From positions 62,001 through 126,000 of the forward strand of contig JACQAL010000018.1 in NCBI GenBank assembly GCA_016195025.1: DNA of 64,000 nt, in the 5' to 3' direction. Below, piece after piece: positions 26,458-34,705 of this stretch. The position numbers and the translations under genes were made by a program. Origin of the DNA: Bacteroidota bacterium (GTDB lineage: Bacteria; Bacteroidota; Bacteroidia; Palsa-948). Below the pieces are notes generated by a model. It was not told the DNA's origin. It did not search any database and was given only the letters and a program-made list of their open reading frames with translations. Every line of letters starts with the position of its first letter. The first letter of the stretch is position 1.

Positions 26458-27672
26458 CTAAAAATCTTTTTCTTCGAATAATTTTTTCTTTACTTCTTCG
26501 CTCACTTTGCTTTGATTATTACCTTCAGGACTATTGGCTTCCGGCTTGAGCTTTGCTAATTTTTTTGCTTTGAAGAAAAAAGGAAGTTGTGCAAGCGCAA
26601 CGGCTGAAGAAAAAATTATAATAAAGGAAGCGGTAGGAGAAAGATTTCTCAAAATAATTGAAAGTGAAACGATAAAAATAGTTGCTCCGTAAAGAGTGAG
26701 TGAAGCCGAGCGATGATTCATTCCGGTGTCGAGCAGCGCGTGATGAATATGATTCCGGTCTGCTTCGAAAGGCGAAACTCCTTTTACAGTTCTGTAAACA
26801 AAAATCCGCAACGTATCAATCAGCGGGTAAGCAAGAATTGCCATGACAAAAATCGGCCGTGGAATTTCTGAAATAATGGTGTCGCTCACATTCGCATGAG
26901 GAGTTTCAATGGCTTTGATGGCAAGAACCGAAAGCATTAATCCGATAGTGGTTGAACCGGAATCGCCCATAAATAATTGCGCGGGAGAAAAATTGAAAAA
27001 CAAAAATGCAAGCAGTGAACCCGCCAGCGAAAAAGATAAAAGAGACATAACAATATCCTGAGCGAGAAAAAACCAAACTCCAAATATGAAGGAAGCAATA
27101 AAACCGATTCCGGCTGCAAGCCCGTCAATCCCATCTATAAAATTCATTGCATTAATGATGACGATAATGGCGAAGAGTGAAATAAAAATACTCGACCAGA
27201 AAGGAATTTCGTCAATGTCGAAAATTCCCTGCATACTTTTTATGCGAATGTCTGCCATTAGTACAATCATTAGCGCCACCAGCACATGCGCGGCTAATCG
27301 TTTAATAGGTGAAGTGCCGATGATGTCATCTTTTACGCCCACAAAAAATAAAACGAATACGGTTGCGAGAATATATTTGAAATCATTCAGCGCGGATTTT
27401 GTTACTTCAAGCGCCAGCGCATTTTTTAAATAAGTGGAACTTCCTACATCAATGTCGAGTAAATTATCGGAAGGGAACCAAAGGACGAAAGAAAAAAATG
27501 TTCCGGCAAAAATTATAACTCCGCCAATTGTTGGAACAACGCGCTTGTGCAGTTTCCTTTCTTCAGTTGGCTCATCAAACAAGCGTTTTAGTATGGCAAC
27601 TTTTATTAAGGAAGGAGTGCACAGCAAAACCACACCGAAAGCAGTAACAAAAGTGAGAAGAAGAAGTTCCAA
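26458..27672 (-). CDS. MraY/WecA-family undecaprenyl-phosphate sugar-1-P transferase
   Basis: 404 residues, about eleven transmembrane helices. Motifs of the family: RKLHKRVVPTIGGVIIF, FFVGVKDDIIG (catalytic Asp pair), NAMNFIDGIDGLAAGI, LFMGDSGSTTIG and DRNHIHHALLD (the His-rich loop of WecA/TagO types rather than MraY). The enzyme loads a HexNAc-1-phosphate onto the lipid carrier at the inner membrane to start O-antigen or other glycan synthesis. It follows the GDP-fucose genes, which fits surface polysaccharide synthesis. The C-terminal tail (KLKPEANSPEGNNQSKVSEEVKKK) is charged and variable. Confidence 0.9.
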   Translation of the reverse strand: MELLLLTFVTAFGVVLLCTPSLIKVAILKRLFDEPTEERKLHKRVVPTIGGVIIFAGTFFSFVLWFPSDNLLDIDVGSSTYLKNALALEVTKSALNDFKYILATVFVLFFVGVKDDIIGTSPIKRLAAHVLVALMIVLMADIRIKSMQGIFDIDEIPFWSSIFISLFAIIVIINAMNFIDGIDGLAAGIGFIASFIFGVWFFLAQDIVMSLLSFSLAGSLLAFLFFNFSPAQLFMGDSGSTTIGLMLSVLAIKAIETPHANVSDTIISEIPRPIFVMAILAYPLIDTLRIFVYRTVKGVSPFEADRNHIHHALLDTGMNHRSASLTLYGATIFIVSLSIILRNLSPTASFIIIFSSAVALAQLPFFFKAKKLAKLKPEANSPEGNNQSKVSEEVKKKLFEEKDF

Positions 27673-27757
27673 GTGAAAAGTATTTGAGCAAATTTACGGA
27701 AAAGAAGTAAGAAGGTTACAAAGAGTTTTTAGCAGGTGAAAATTAATTCAATTAACG

Positions 27758-28683
27758 CTAAAATTTCTCTTTCACCTCCTCATACACTTTCCGGATTCCT
27801 TCTTCCAAACCAATTTTATACTTCCATCCAAGCTTATTAATCTTTGAAACATCCATAAGTTTGCGGGGAGTTCCATCGGGCTTTGAAGAATCGTATTTTA
27901 ATTCTCCTTCGTAACTGACAATTTTCTTAATCAGAAGAGCAAGGTCTTTAATAGAAATATCATCGCCCATTCCAACATTTATCTGCCCGTCATCATTATA
28001 ATTTTCCATAAGAAAAAAACAAGCATCAGCCACATCATCCGTGTGAAGAAATTCTCTTTTAGGAGTTCCGCTTCCCCAGATTTCTACAAAAGGATTTTTA
28101 TTTTTTTTCGCTTCATGAAATTTTCTAAGCAGAGCAGGAAGCACGTGAGAATTATTTAAATCATAGTTATCATTCGGCCCGAATAAATTTGTCGGCATCA
28201 CGGAAATAAAATTGCAGCCGTACTGTGCACGGTAAGCATCACACATTTTTATTCCAGTGATTTTTGCCACTGCATAAGGCTCATTCGTATGTTCAAGCAA
28301 ACCGGTAAGCAAATATTCTTCTTTCATAGGCTGGAGAGCAAGTTTTGGATAAATGCAGGATGAGCCGAGGAACAAAAGTTTTTTCACCTTATTTTCATAG
28401 GAGGAATGAATCACATTATTCTGAATCATCAGGTTTTGGTAGATAAAATCAGCGCGGTAAGTATTGTTTGCATTGATTCCGCCCACTCTTGCTGCGGCAA
28501 GAAAAACATATTCAGGTTTTTCTTTTAAAAAAAATCCTTCACAGAAGATTGATTTGCTAAATCAAGTTCCTTGGAAGTTCTTGTAATAATATTTGTGAAT
28601 CCTTCTTTCTGAAGTTTCCGCAGGATTGCAGAACCGACCATTCCTCGATGTCCGGCTAAATATATTTTGGATGTTTTTTCCAC
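27758..28683 (-). pseudogene. fcl: GDP-L-fucose synthase, frameshifted at a T8 run
   Basis: Two frames together give a full-length enzyme. The 5' part (from GTG 28683) reads [27 protein letters not shown]...SSVKDFF and stops. The 3' part contains [14 protein letters not shown], the SDR motif [32 protein letters not shown] and [19 protein letters not shown]. They join at 28527-28534, where the coding strand has eight Ts; nine (or six) would restore the frame to [15 protein letters not shown]. The enzyme makes GDP-fucose from the Gmd product. The cause may be slipped-strand phase variation, true loss, or a sequencing error. It follows gmd by 47 bases. Confidence 0.85.
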
Positions 28684-28693
28684 TGGCTGCTTC

Positions 28694-28730
28694 TTGGGAT
28701 TTGGTGCTTGGAGCTTGGAGTTTGGGACTT
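28694..28730. repeat. Repeat family A copy between gmd and fcl
   Basis: GGATTTGGTGCTTGGAGC followed by TTGGAGTTTGGGACTTTT units, read on the plus strand. It fills the gap and abuts the gmd stop codon. Other copies are at 17592, 42816, 50430-50533 and 58349-58432. Confidence 0.7.
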
Positions 28731-29819
28731 TTACTCGTGCTGATTTAAAATATTATGCCCTCCTTCAGCAAGATATTTATCTCGTTCGAAAAGTTTTATG
28801 TCGCTCGACACCATTTCTTTTACCAAATCTGCGACTGTATATTTCGGAGCCCATCCGAGAACTTTTTTTGCCTTCGAGGCATCTCCAACAAGCAGATCTA
28901 CTTCTGAAGGGCGGAAGTATTTTTCGTCAATTTCAACAATTGTTTTTCCGGAAGAAGCATCAATTCCTTTTTCATGTATTCCTTTTCCCTTCCATTCTAT
29001 TTTCGCTCCTGTTTCTGCAAAAGCCATTTCAACAAATTTTCTTACAGATATTTTTTTTCCTGTTGCGAGAACAAAATCATCTGCCTCTTTTTGCTGGAGC
29101 ATCAGATACATTCCTTCCACATAATCTTTCGCATGACCCCAATCGCGCTCGGCATCTAAATTTCCTAGGAAAACTTTTTTCTGAAGGCCGAGAAAAATTT
29201 TTGCAGCAGCACGGGTGATTTTTCTTGTAACAAAAGTTTCACCGCGCACAGGGCTCTCGTGATTAAATAAAATTCCGTTGCAGGCGAACATATTGTATGC
29301 TTCGCGATAATTTTTTGTAATATAAAATGCGTATGCCTTGGCAGCACCATACGGACTTCTCGGATTGAAAGGTGTAGTTTCCTTCTGTGGAATTTCTAAA
29401 ACTTCTCCGTAAAGTTCAGAAGTGGATGCCTGATAGAATTTTGTTTTCTTTTCTAATTTCAGAATTCGGATTGCCTCGAGCAAACGAAGTGCGCCAATCG
29501 CGTCAGCATTCGCGGTATATTCTGGAGTTTCAAAAGAAACACGCACATGCGATTGCGCTGCGAGATTATAAATTTCATCGGGCTGCGTTTCCTGAACAAT
29601 GCGAATCAAATTTGTGCTGTCGGTCAAATCTCCATAGTGAAGAAAAAACTTTACGCCTTTCTCATGCTGATCTTCGTATAAATGGTCGACACGCTGTGTG
29701 TTGAAGAGAGAACTTCTGCGTTTGATGCCGTGAACGGTGTATCCTTTTTTCAAAAGAAGGTCGGCAAGATATGCTCCGTCTTGCCCTGTAATTCCGGTGA
29801 TAAGTGCAACTTTAGACAT
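28731..29819 (-). CDS. gmd: GDP-mannose 4,6-dehydratase
   Basis: 362 residues, normal length. The Rossmann motif [11 protein letters not shown] at the N-terminus, the catalytic STSELYGEV and [19 protein letters not shown], and [17 protein letters not shown] define Gmd, which converts GDP-mannose to GDP-4-keto-6-deoxymannose. The next gene, fcl, completes the route to GDP-L-fucose. It begins 19 bases after the short ALDH gene on the same strand, so it may share a transcript with the deoC-ALDH group. Confidence 0.96.
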   Translation of the reverse strand: MSKVALITGITGQDGAYLADLLLKKGYTVHGIKRRSSLFNTQRVDHLYEDQHEKGVKFFLHYGDLTDSTNLIRIVQETQPDEIYNLAAQSHVRVSFETPEYTANADAIGALRLLEAIRILKLEKKTKFYQASTSELYGEVLEIPQKETTPFNPRSPYGAAKAYAFYITKNYREAYNMFACNGILFNHESPVRGETFVTRKITRAAAKIFLGLQKKVFLGNLDAERDWGHAKDYVEGMYLMLQQKEADDFVLATGKKISVRKFVEMAFAETGAKIEWKGKGIHEKGIDASSGKTIVEIDEKYFRPSEVDLLVGDASKAKKVLGWAPKYTVADLVKEMVSSDIKLFERDKYLAEGGHNILNQHE

Positions 29820-29838
29820 TTATTTTTTATTTTAATTT

Positions 29839-30720
29839 TTAATAACCCGTTTTTGAACTTCCAATATTTTCTACCGGGTGCCAGGTTGTTTTTATTTCGG
29901 TTGTATCAAGAATGAAATAGGGATTCTGAGAAGATTCGTTCAGCCAGTTTTCTTTTCGGATGAAGCAGCGTTTCACATTCAAGGAAGAATTCTCTTGAAC
30001 TTTTTTTATTTCATCGGAATTTTTTCTGCAGTAAATAATTGCGTTCACATCCATATGATTGGAAAAAGGTTCGAGAAGTTCGGAAGATTTTCCTGTGAGA
30101 ATATTTACAACTCCTGCGGGAACATCGGATGAATTCAAAACCTCTGCAAATGTAACTGCGCAGAGCGGTTTTGTTTCAGAAGCAAGAACCACACAGGTGT
30201 TTCCGCTGGCAATAACAGGTGTGATTACCGAAACCAATCCGATTAAAGAATTTTCTTCCGGAGCGATGAGGGAAACAACTCCTGTCGGCTCGGGAACAGA
30301 AAAATTAAAATGCGAAGATGAAACAGGATTCACTGTTGAAAAAATCTGTGAATATTTATCGCACCATCCGGAATAATAAACCAATCTGTCTATCGAAAGT
30401 GAAACTTCTTTCTCCGCATCTTTTTTGTTTCCGCCCTGCAAAATAATTTCTGAAATGAATTGTGATTTTCTTCCCTCCAGCATTTCCGCAATGCGATAAA
30501 GTATTTGTGAGCGGTTGAAAGCGTTTCTAGCACTCCATCCGGCAAATGCACCTCTTGCTGAGACAACAGCATTCCGAAAGTCTTTTTTAGAAGACAAGCA
30601 AATGTTCGCCAGCGTTTCTCCTTTTTTATTTTTCAAAGGATAAAATCTTCCGCTCTCGGTTCGCGGGAATTGCCCTCCGATATAAATCTTGTATGTTTTC
30701 TGAATGTCTATTCTTTCCAT
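29839..30720 (-). CDS. Non-catalytic ALDH-superfamily protein (ALDH16-like second half)
   Basis: 293 residues that align with the N-terminal two thirds of an aldehyde dehydrogenase: YKIYIGGQFPRTESGRFYPL, AFAGWSARNAFNRSQILYRIAEMLEGR, VYYSGWCDKYSQ-type segment, VIASGNTCVVLASETKPLCAVTFAEVLNSSDVPAGVVNILTG. The segment carrying the catalytic Cys is absent and the usual FTGS and ELGGK motifs are missing. In ALDH16 a catalytic half is fused to such an inactive half; here the two are separate genes three bases apart, so this is probably the partner subunit of the enzyme at 30724-32193. It is not simply a degraded gene, since the frame is clean to the end. Confidence 0.8.
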   Translation of the reverse strand: MERIDIQKTYKIYIGGQFPRTESGRFYPLKNKKGETLANICLSSKKDFRNAVVSARGAFAGWSARNAFNRSQILYRIAEMLEGRKSQFISEIILQGGNKKDAEKEVSLSIDRLVYYSGWCDKYSQIFSTVNPVSSSHFNFSVPEPTGVVSLIAPEENSLIGLVSVITPVIASGNTCVVLASETKPLCAVTFAEVLNSSDVPAGVVNILTGKSSELLEPFSNHMDVNAIIYCRKNSDEIKKVQENSSLNVKRCFIRKENWLNESSQNPYFILDTTEIKTTWHPVENIGSSKTGY

Positions 30721-30723
30721 CTT

Positions 30724-32193
30724 CTAAATATTTAAATATGCCGCAAGTCCGTGCAGTCCACCTTCTCTTCCGAAACCACTTTCTTTAAATCCACCAAAAG
30801 GAGATGTTGGGTCAAACTTATTGTATGTGTTCGCCCACACTACTCCTGCTTTTAATTTGGATGTAAGATTAAAAATCTTCGAACCTTTATCCGTCCATAC
30901 GCCTGCTGAAAGTCCATAGGGAATGTTGTTTGCTTTTTCGATTACTTCTTCAACCGTTCTGAAAGTTTGCACAGCGAGAACGGGACCAAAAATTTCTTCC
31001 TGAACAACTCTGTGTGATTGCGAAGTGTTTAAAAATAAAGTCGGCTTACAGAAAAATCCTTTTGATGGAACACTGCAAGATGACTGATAAAAATCTGCTC
31101 CTTCATTTTTTCCGATGTCAATGAATTTATTTATAGTTTCCAATTGCGATTTGGAATTTATCGCGCCAATGTCAGTGTTTTTATCCAGCGGATTTCCGAC
31201 AATTAACGTTTCCATTCGGTCTTTCAATTTTCGAATCACAATATCAGCAACGCCTTCTTGCACAAACAAACGCGAACCCGCGCAACAAACATGTCCCTGA
31301 TTAAAAAATATTCCGTTGATGATTCCTTCCACCGCCTGATCAATGGGAGCGTCTTCAAAAATTATATTGGCGGCTTTTCCTCCGAGTTCGAGCGTTGCTT
31401 TCTTTTTTGTTCCGGCAATTGCCTTTTGAATAATTTTTCCGACATCAGTTGAGCCGGTGAAAGCAATTTTGTCTATGTCGGGATGATTTACAATCGCAGC
31501 ACCTGTTCTTCCGGCACCGGTGATAATATTCACCACTCCATCGGGTAAGCCGCTTTCAGAAATCAGTTCGGCAAGTTTGAGGGCGGTGAGTGAAGTGGTT
31601 TCGGCAGGCTTCAGCACGACAGTATTTCCACAAGCGAGCGCGGGAGCAATTTTCCATGCAGCCATCAGCAGAGGGAAATTCCAGGGAATAATTTGCCCGG
31701 CTACACCAAGTGGTTTTGGTTTTCTGTTTGGAAAAGCATATTCTAATTTATCCGCCCAACCGGCATAGTAGAAAAAATGATTTGCGGCAAGCGGAATATC
31801 AATGTCGCGCGATTCGCGGATGGGTTTTCCTCCATCCATTGATTCAATCACAGCAAATTCGCGTGCGCGTTCCTGAAGCAGACGGGCAATTCTGTAGATA
31901 TATTTTCCTCTTTCTTTCGCGGAAATTTTGCTCCACTCTTTAAATGCTTTTCGCGCTGACTTCACTGCATTGTCAACATCCTTTTCGTCCGCATCAGCGA
32001 TTTCCGAAATTTTTTCTTCGGTGGCTGGATTTATAGTATCAAAATATTTTTTTGAATTCGGTTTTACAAATTCTCCTCCGATAAACAAATCGTATTGCTT
32101 CTTCAGATTAATGTGCGAAGTGCTTTCTGGCGAAGCAGAATATTCCCAATCTGTTTTAAAATTTATTTTCGATTCTCTTTCTTTTACTTTCAT
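30724..32193 (-). CDS. Aldehyde dehydrogenase, catalytic subunit (ALDH16-like first half)
   Basis: 489 residues, complete ALDH fold. IIPWNFPLLMAAWKIAPALACGNTVVLKPAE, FTGSTDVGK (NAD site), LELGGK with general base Glu269, and FNQGHVCCAGSRLF with catalytic Cys303 or 304. It should oxidise an aldehyde using NAD(P)+. It lies three bases after deoC and three before the inactive ALDH-like gene. Since deoxyribose-phosphate aldolase releases acetaldehyde, oxidation of acetaldehyde or a related short aldehyde is a fair inference for the operon. Confidence 0.93.
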   Translation of the reverse strand: MKVKERESKINFKTDWEYSASPESTSHINLKKQYDLFIGGEFVKPNSKKYFDTINPATEEKISEIADADEKDVDNAVKSARKAFKEWSKISAKERGKYIYRIARLLQERAREFAVIESMDGGKPIRESRDIDIPLAANHFFYYAGWADKLEYAFPNRKPKPLGVAGQIIPWNFPLLMAAWKIAPALACGNTVVLKPAETTSLTALKLAELISESGLPDGVVNIITGAGRTGAAIVNHPDIDKIAFTGSTDVGKIIQKAIAGTKKKATLELGGKAANIIFEDAPIDQAVEGIINGIFFNQGHVCCAGSRLFVQEGVADIVIRKLKDRMETLIVGNPLDKNTDIGAINSKSQLETINKFIDIGKNEGADFYQSSCSVPSKGFFCKPTLFLNTSQSHRVVQEEIFGPVLAVQTFRTVEEVIEKANNIPYGLSAGVWTDKGSKIFNLTSKLKAGVVWANTYNKFDPTSPFGGFKESGFGREGGLHGLAAYLNI

Positions 32194-32196
32194 GAT

Positions 32197-33117
32197 TTAA
32201 TCTTTTGAAAAATATTCTGCACTCTGATAAACTCCCGAAACTTCTTTCTGCAATTGCATAAGTATATCATTGGCTAAACTGCTCGCACCAAAACGAAACC
32301 ATTCGTTACTGAGCCAGGCATTTCCCAGAGTTTCTTTCACCATCACGAGATATTGCAAAGCATTTTTTGCTGTGGAAATTCCGCCTGCGGGTTTCATGCC
32401 TATCATTTTTCCGGTGCTGTAATAAAAATCACGGATGGCTTCGAACATTACTAAAGTCACGGGCATTGTCGCGGCAGGAGAAATTTTTCCGGTAGAAGTT
32501 TTTATGAAATCCGCACCTGCATGCATGGCAATTTCACTTGCCTTGCGGACGTTATCCAAAGTGGAAAGTTCTCCTGTTTCAAGAATAACTTTTAGCCGTG
32601 CATTTCCGCATGCTTCTTTCACTTCAGCAATTTCATCGAATATATAATTATAATTGCCTTCCAGAAATTCTCCGCGGGAAATTACCATGTCCACTTCATC
32701 GGCTCCGCTCTCAACTGCAAATTTTGTATCAGAGATTTTTATTTCAGTAGTTGTTTGTCCGCTGGGAAATCCTGTGGCAACTGAAGCAACTTTAATATTT
32801 GTTCCTTGTAAAGATCGTTTCGCAATTTTCACCATCGTAGGATAAACGCAAACTGCAGCAACGGTGGGAAGGTTTTCAATTTCATCGTGCAGGTGAGCGG
32901 CTTTGTAACACATCTGTTTTACTTTTCCTTCGGTATCTTTTCCTTCTAGCGTTGTCAAATCAATCATGTTCAAGGCCAGTTTCAACCCTTGGACTTTGGA
33001 TTCTTTCTTTATGCTTCTTGAGCAAAATCTCGCAACGCGTTCTTCAACGCCAACTTGGTCGATGCGGGGCAGTTTAGTCAGGTTTGGAAATTCAGCCACT
33101 GATTGCACAATTATCAA
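32197..33117 (-). CDS. deoC: Deoxyribose-phosphate aldolase
   Basis: 306 residues. The class I aldolase is shown by MIDLTTLEGKDTEGKV, VCVYPTMVKIAK, VATGFPSGQT, EVDMVIS, LKVILETGEL and FIKTSTGK, with the Schiff-base Lys in the last motif; GMKPAGGIST follows. It cleaves deoxyribose-5-phosphate to glyceraldehyde-3-phosphate and acetaldehyde. No ATG is available at the N-terminus: candidates are TTG 33117, GTG 33108 and GTG 33099, and these lie in a copy of repeat F (TGTGCAATCAGTGGCT). It is the first gene of an operon with the two ALDH-type genes. Confidence 0.93.
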   Translation of the reverse strand: MIIVQSVAEFPNLTKLPRIDQVGVEERVARFCSRSIKKESKVQGLKLALNMIDLTTLEGKDTEGKVKQMCYKAAHLHDEIENLPTVAAVCVYPTMVKIAKRSLQGTNIKVASVATGFPSGQTTTEIKISDTKFAVESGADEVDMVISRGEFLEGNYNYIFDEIAEVKEACGNARLKVILETGELSTLDNVRKASEIAMHAGADFIKTSTGKISPAATMPVTLVMFEAIRDFYYSTGKMIGMKPAGGISTAKNALQYLVMVKETLGNAWLSNEWFRFGASSLANDILMQLQKEVSGVYQSAEYFSKD

Positions 33118-33133
33118 TGATTAAAATGAGTTT

Positions 33134-33141
33134 CAAAGATA
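33134..33141 (-). promoter_or_regulatory. -7 box (TATCTTTG) for deoC operon
   Basis: On the minus strand TATCTTTG fits TAnnTTTG and ends 16 bases before the TTG candidate start of deoC. No TTG is seen at the ideal distance upstream. Confidence 0.5.
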
Positions 33142-33177
33142 GCCATATTTCGTACTTTCGTTCATTCATTTTACGAT

Positions 33178-34236
33178 ATGCTTGAAGATAAAACATCCGC
33201 CCGTACTGAACTTTCTTCCCTTGGAGAGTTCGGTTTGATAAAACATATTTCAAAACATGTGCTACTCAATAATGAATCATCCATAGCGGGAATTGGTGAC
33301 GATGCAGCTGTGATAAAATATGCGGAAGGGAAACAGACGGTTGTCACAACAGACATGCTGATGGAAGGAGTTCATTTTGATTTGACATACTGCCCGCTAA
33401 AACATCTCGGTTATAAAGCAGTTTCTGTAAATGTTTCTGACATTTATGCGATGAATGCTTTGCCAAAACAGATTTTAGTTTCCATTGCGATATCTAACCG
33501 TTTTTCTCTTGAAGCGATTGAAGAATTGTATGCCGGAATGCTTCTTGCCTGCAAAAACTTTCATGTGGATTTGGTTGGAGGCGATACAAATTCTTCGCGA
33601 ACGGGAATGGTGATAAATATTACTGCAATTGGTGAAGCAGATAAAAATGAAATTGTTTATAGAAATGGAGCAAAGCCAACCAATCTGCTTTGTGTTTCCG
33701 GTGATTTGGGTTCAGCGTATTTGGGTTTGCAGATTTTAGAACGCGAGAAAAAAATCTTTCAGGAAAATCCAAACATCCAGCCGGACTTAAGCGGAAATGA
33801 TTATCTCATCGAAAGGCAATTAAAACCTGAAGCAAGGAAAGATATTATCAAGCAACTGAAAGAAATAGGAGTCAAGCCGACTTCGATGATTGATATTTCT
33901 GACGGGCTTGCTTCTGAAACGCTTCACCTCTGCACCGAATCAAATGTCGGTTGCCGGTTGTATGAAAATAAAATTCCGATTGATGATACTGCTATTGAAC
34001 GCGCAAAGGAATTTAATCTTAATCCAACTGTTTGCGCTTTGAATGGAGGAGAAGATTACGAATTACTTTTTACGATTGATATTAAAGACCACGAGAAAAT
34101 AAAAAAACTTTCTCAGGATATAACTGTCATCGGGCACATCACCGAAAAAGCGGAAGGAACTAATTTAGTTTTAACAGGAACAGAAATGCTTACTCCGCTC
34201 ACAGCGCAAGGTTGGAATCACTTGAAAACCAAATAG
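33178..34236 (+). CDS. thiL: Thiamine-monophosphate kinase
   Basis: 352 residues. Family motifs: LGEFGLIKHISK, GIGDDAAVI, TTDMLMEGVHFDL, LGYKAVSVNVSDIYAMNA, LVGGDTNSS, MIDISDGLASE and LNGGEDYELLFT. It phosphorylates thiamine phosphate to the active diphosphate in the cytoplasm, the last step of thiamine cofactor synthesis. It is divergent from deoC with a 60-base gap. The ATG at 33178 is a few codons upstream of the conserved core (ELSSLGEFGL), as usual in Bacteroidota. Confidence 0.95.
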   Translation: MLEDKTSARTELSSLGEFGLIKHISKHVLLNNESSIAGIGDDAAVIKYAEGKQTVVTTDMLMEGVHFDLTYCPLKHLGYKAVSVNVSDIYAMNALPKQILVSIAISNRFSLEAIEELYAGMLLACKNFHVDLVGGDTNSSRTGMVINITAIGEADKNEIVYRNGAKPTNLLCVSGDLGSAYLGLQILEREKKIFQENPNIQPDLSGNDYLIERQLKPEARKDIIKQLKEIGVKPTSMIDISDGLASETLHLCTESNVGCRLYENKIPIDDTAIERAKEFNLNPTVCALNGGEDYELLFTIDIKDHEKIKKLSQDITVIGHITEKAEGTNLVLTGTEMLTPLTAQGWNHLKTK

Positions 34237-34356
34237 CATTTTCTCCCCGCAAAATTCGTCTAAGAAATTACCTCATTGGTCGAAAAAGTTTTTTATTATT
34301 GACTCAAATGCGAGAGTCGATATATATTCGTTCAAAATTTTTAAAACAAAATCTTT

Positions 34357-34653
34357 ATGACAAAATATGAATTATCGCAAATGATTGCGGAAAAAACAGG
34401 AAAGAAAACTTCAGACATCATTCCCATTGTGGAAACATTTATGAAAGTGGCAAAAGATTCCATTTGCTCGGGAAAAAATATTTACCTGCGCGGATTCGGA
34501 ACTTTTCTCATTCATAAGCGCGCAGCAAAACCTGCCCGCGTAATTTCCCGTAACGAAGCAATCATTGTTCCTGCACATAATATTGTAAAGTTTAAACCGG
34601 CAAAAACTTTCAAGAAAAAGTTAATGAAGGCGCAGCCGGTGAAGGAAAAATAA
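34357..34653 (+). CDS. HU-family DNA-binding protein
   Basis: 98 residues. TKYELSQMIAEKTGKKTSDIIPIVETFMKVAKDSICSGKNIYLRGFGTF matches the HU/IHF helical body, and the arm region (LIHKRAAKPARVISRNEAIIVPAHNIVKFKPAKTFK) is longer and without the RNP core of typical HU, closer to the IHF-like group of Bacteroidota. It bends and packs DNA. It stands alone 120 bases after thiL; an imperfect GACTC/GAGTC dyad lies upstream at 34301-34320. Confidence 0.92.
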   Translation: MTKYELSQMIAEKTGKKTSDIIPIVETFMKVAKDSICSGKNIYLRGFGTFLIHKRAAKPARVISRNEAIIVPAHNIVKFKPAKTFKKKLMKAQPVKEK

Positions 34654-34705
34654 TTTTTAAGGAAAGTTTTTCTTGCTTTGAAGAAAGAGCAGCAAAAGCA
34701 AAAAT

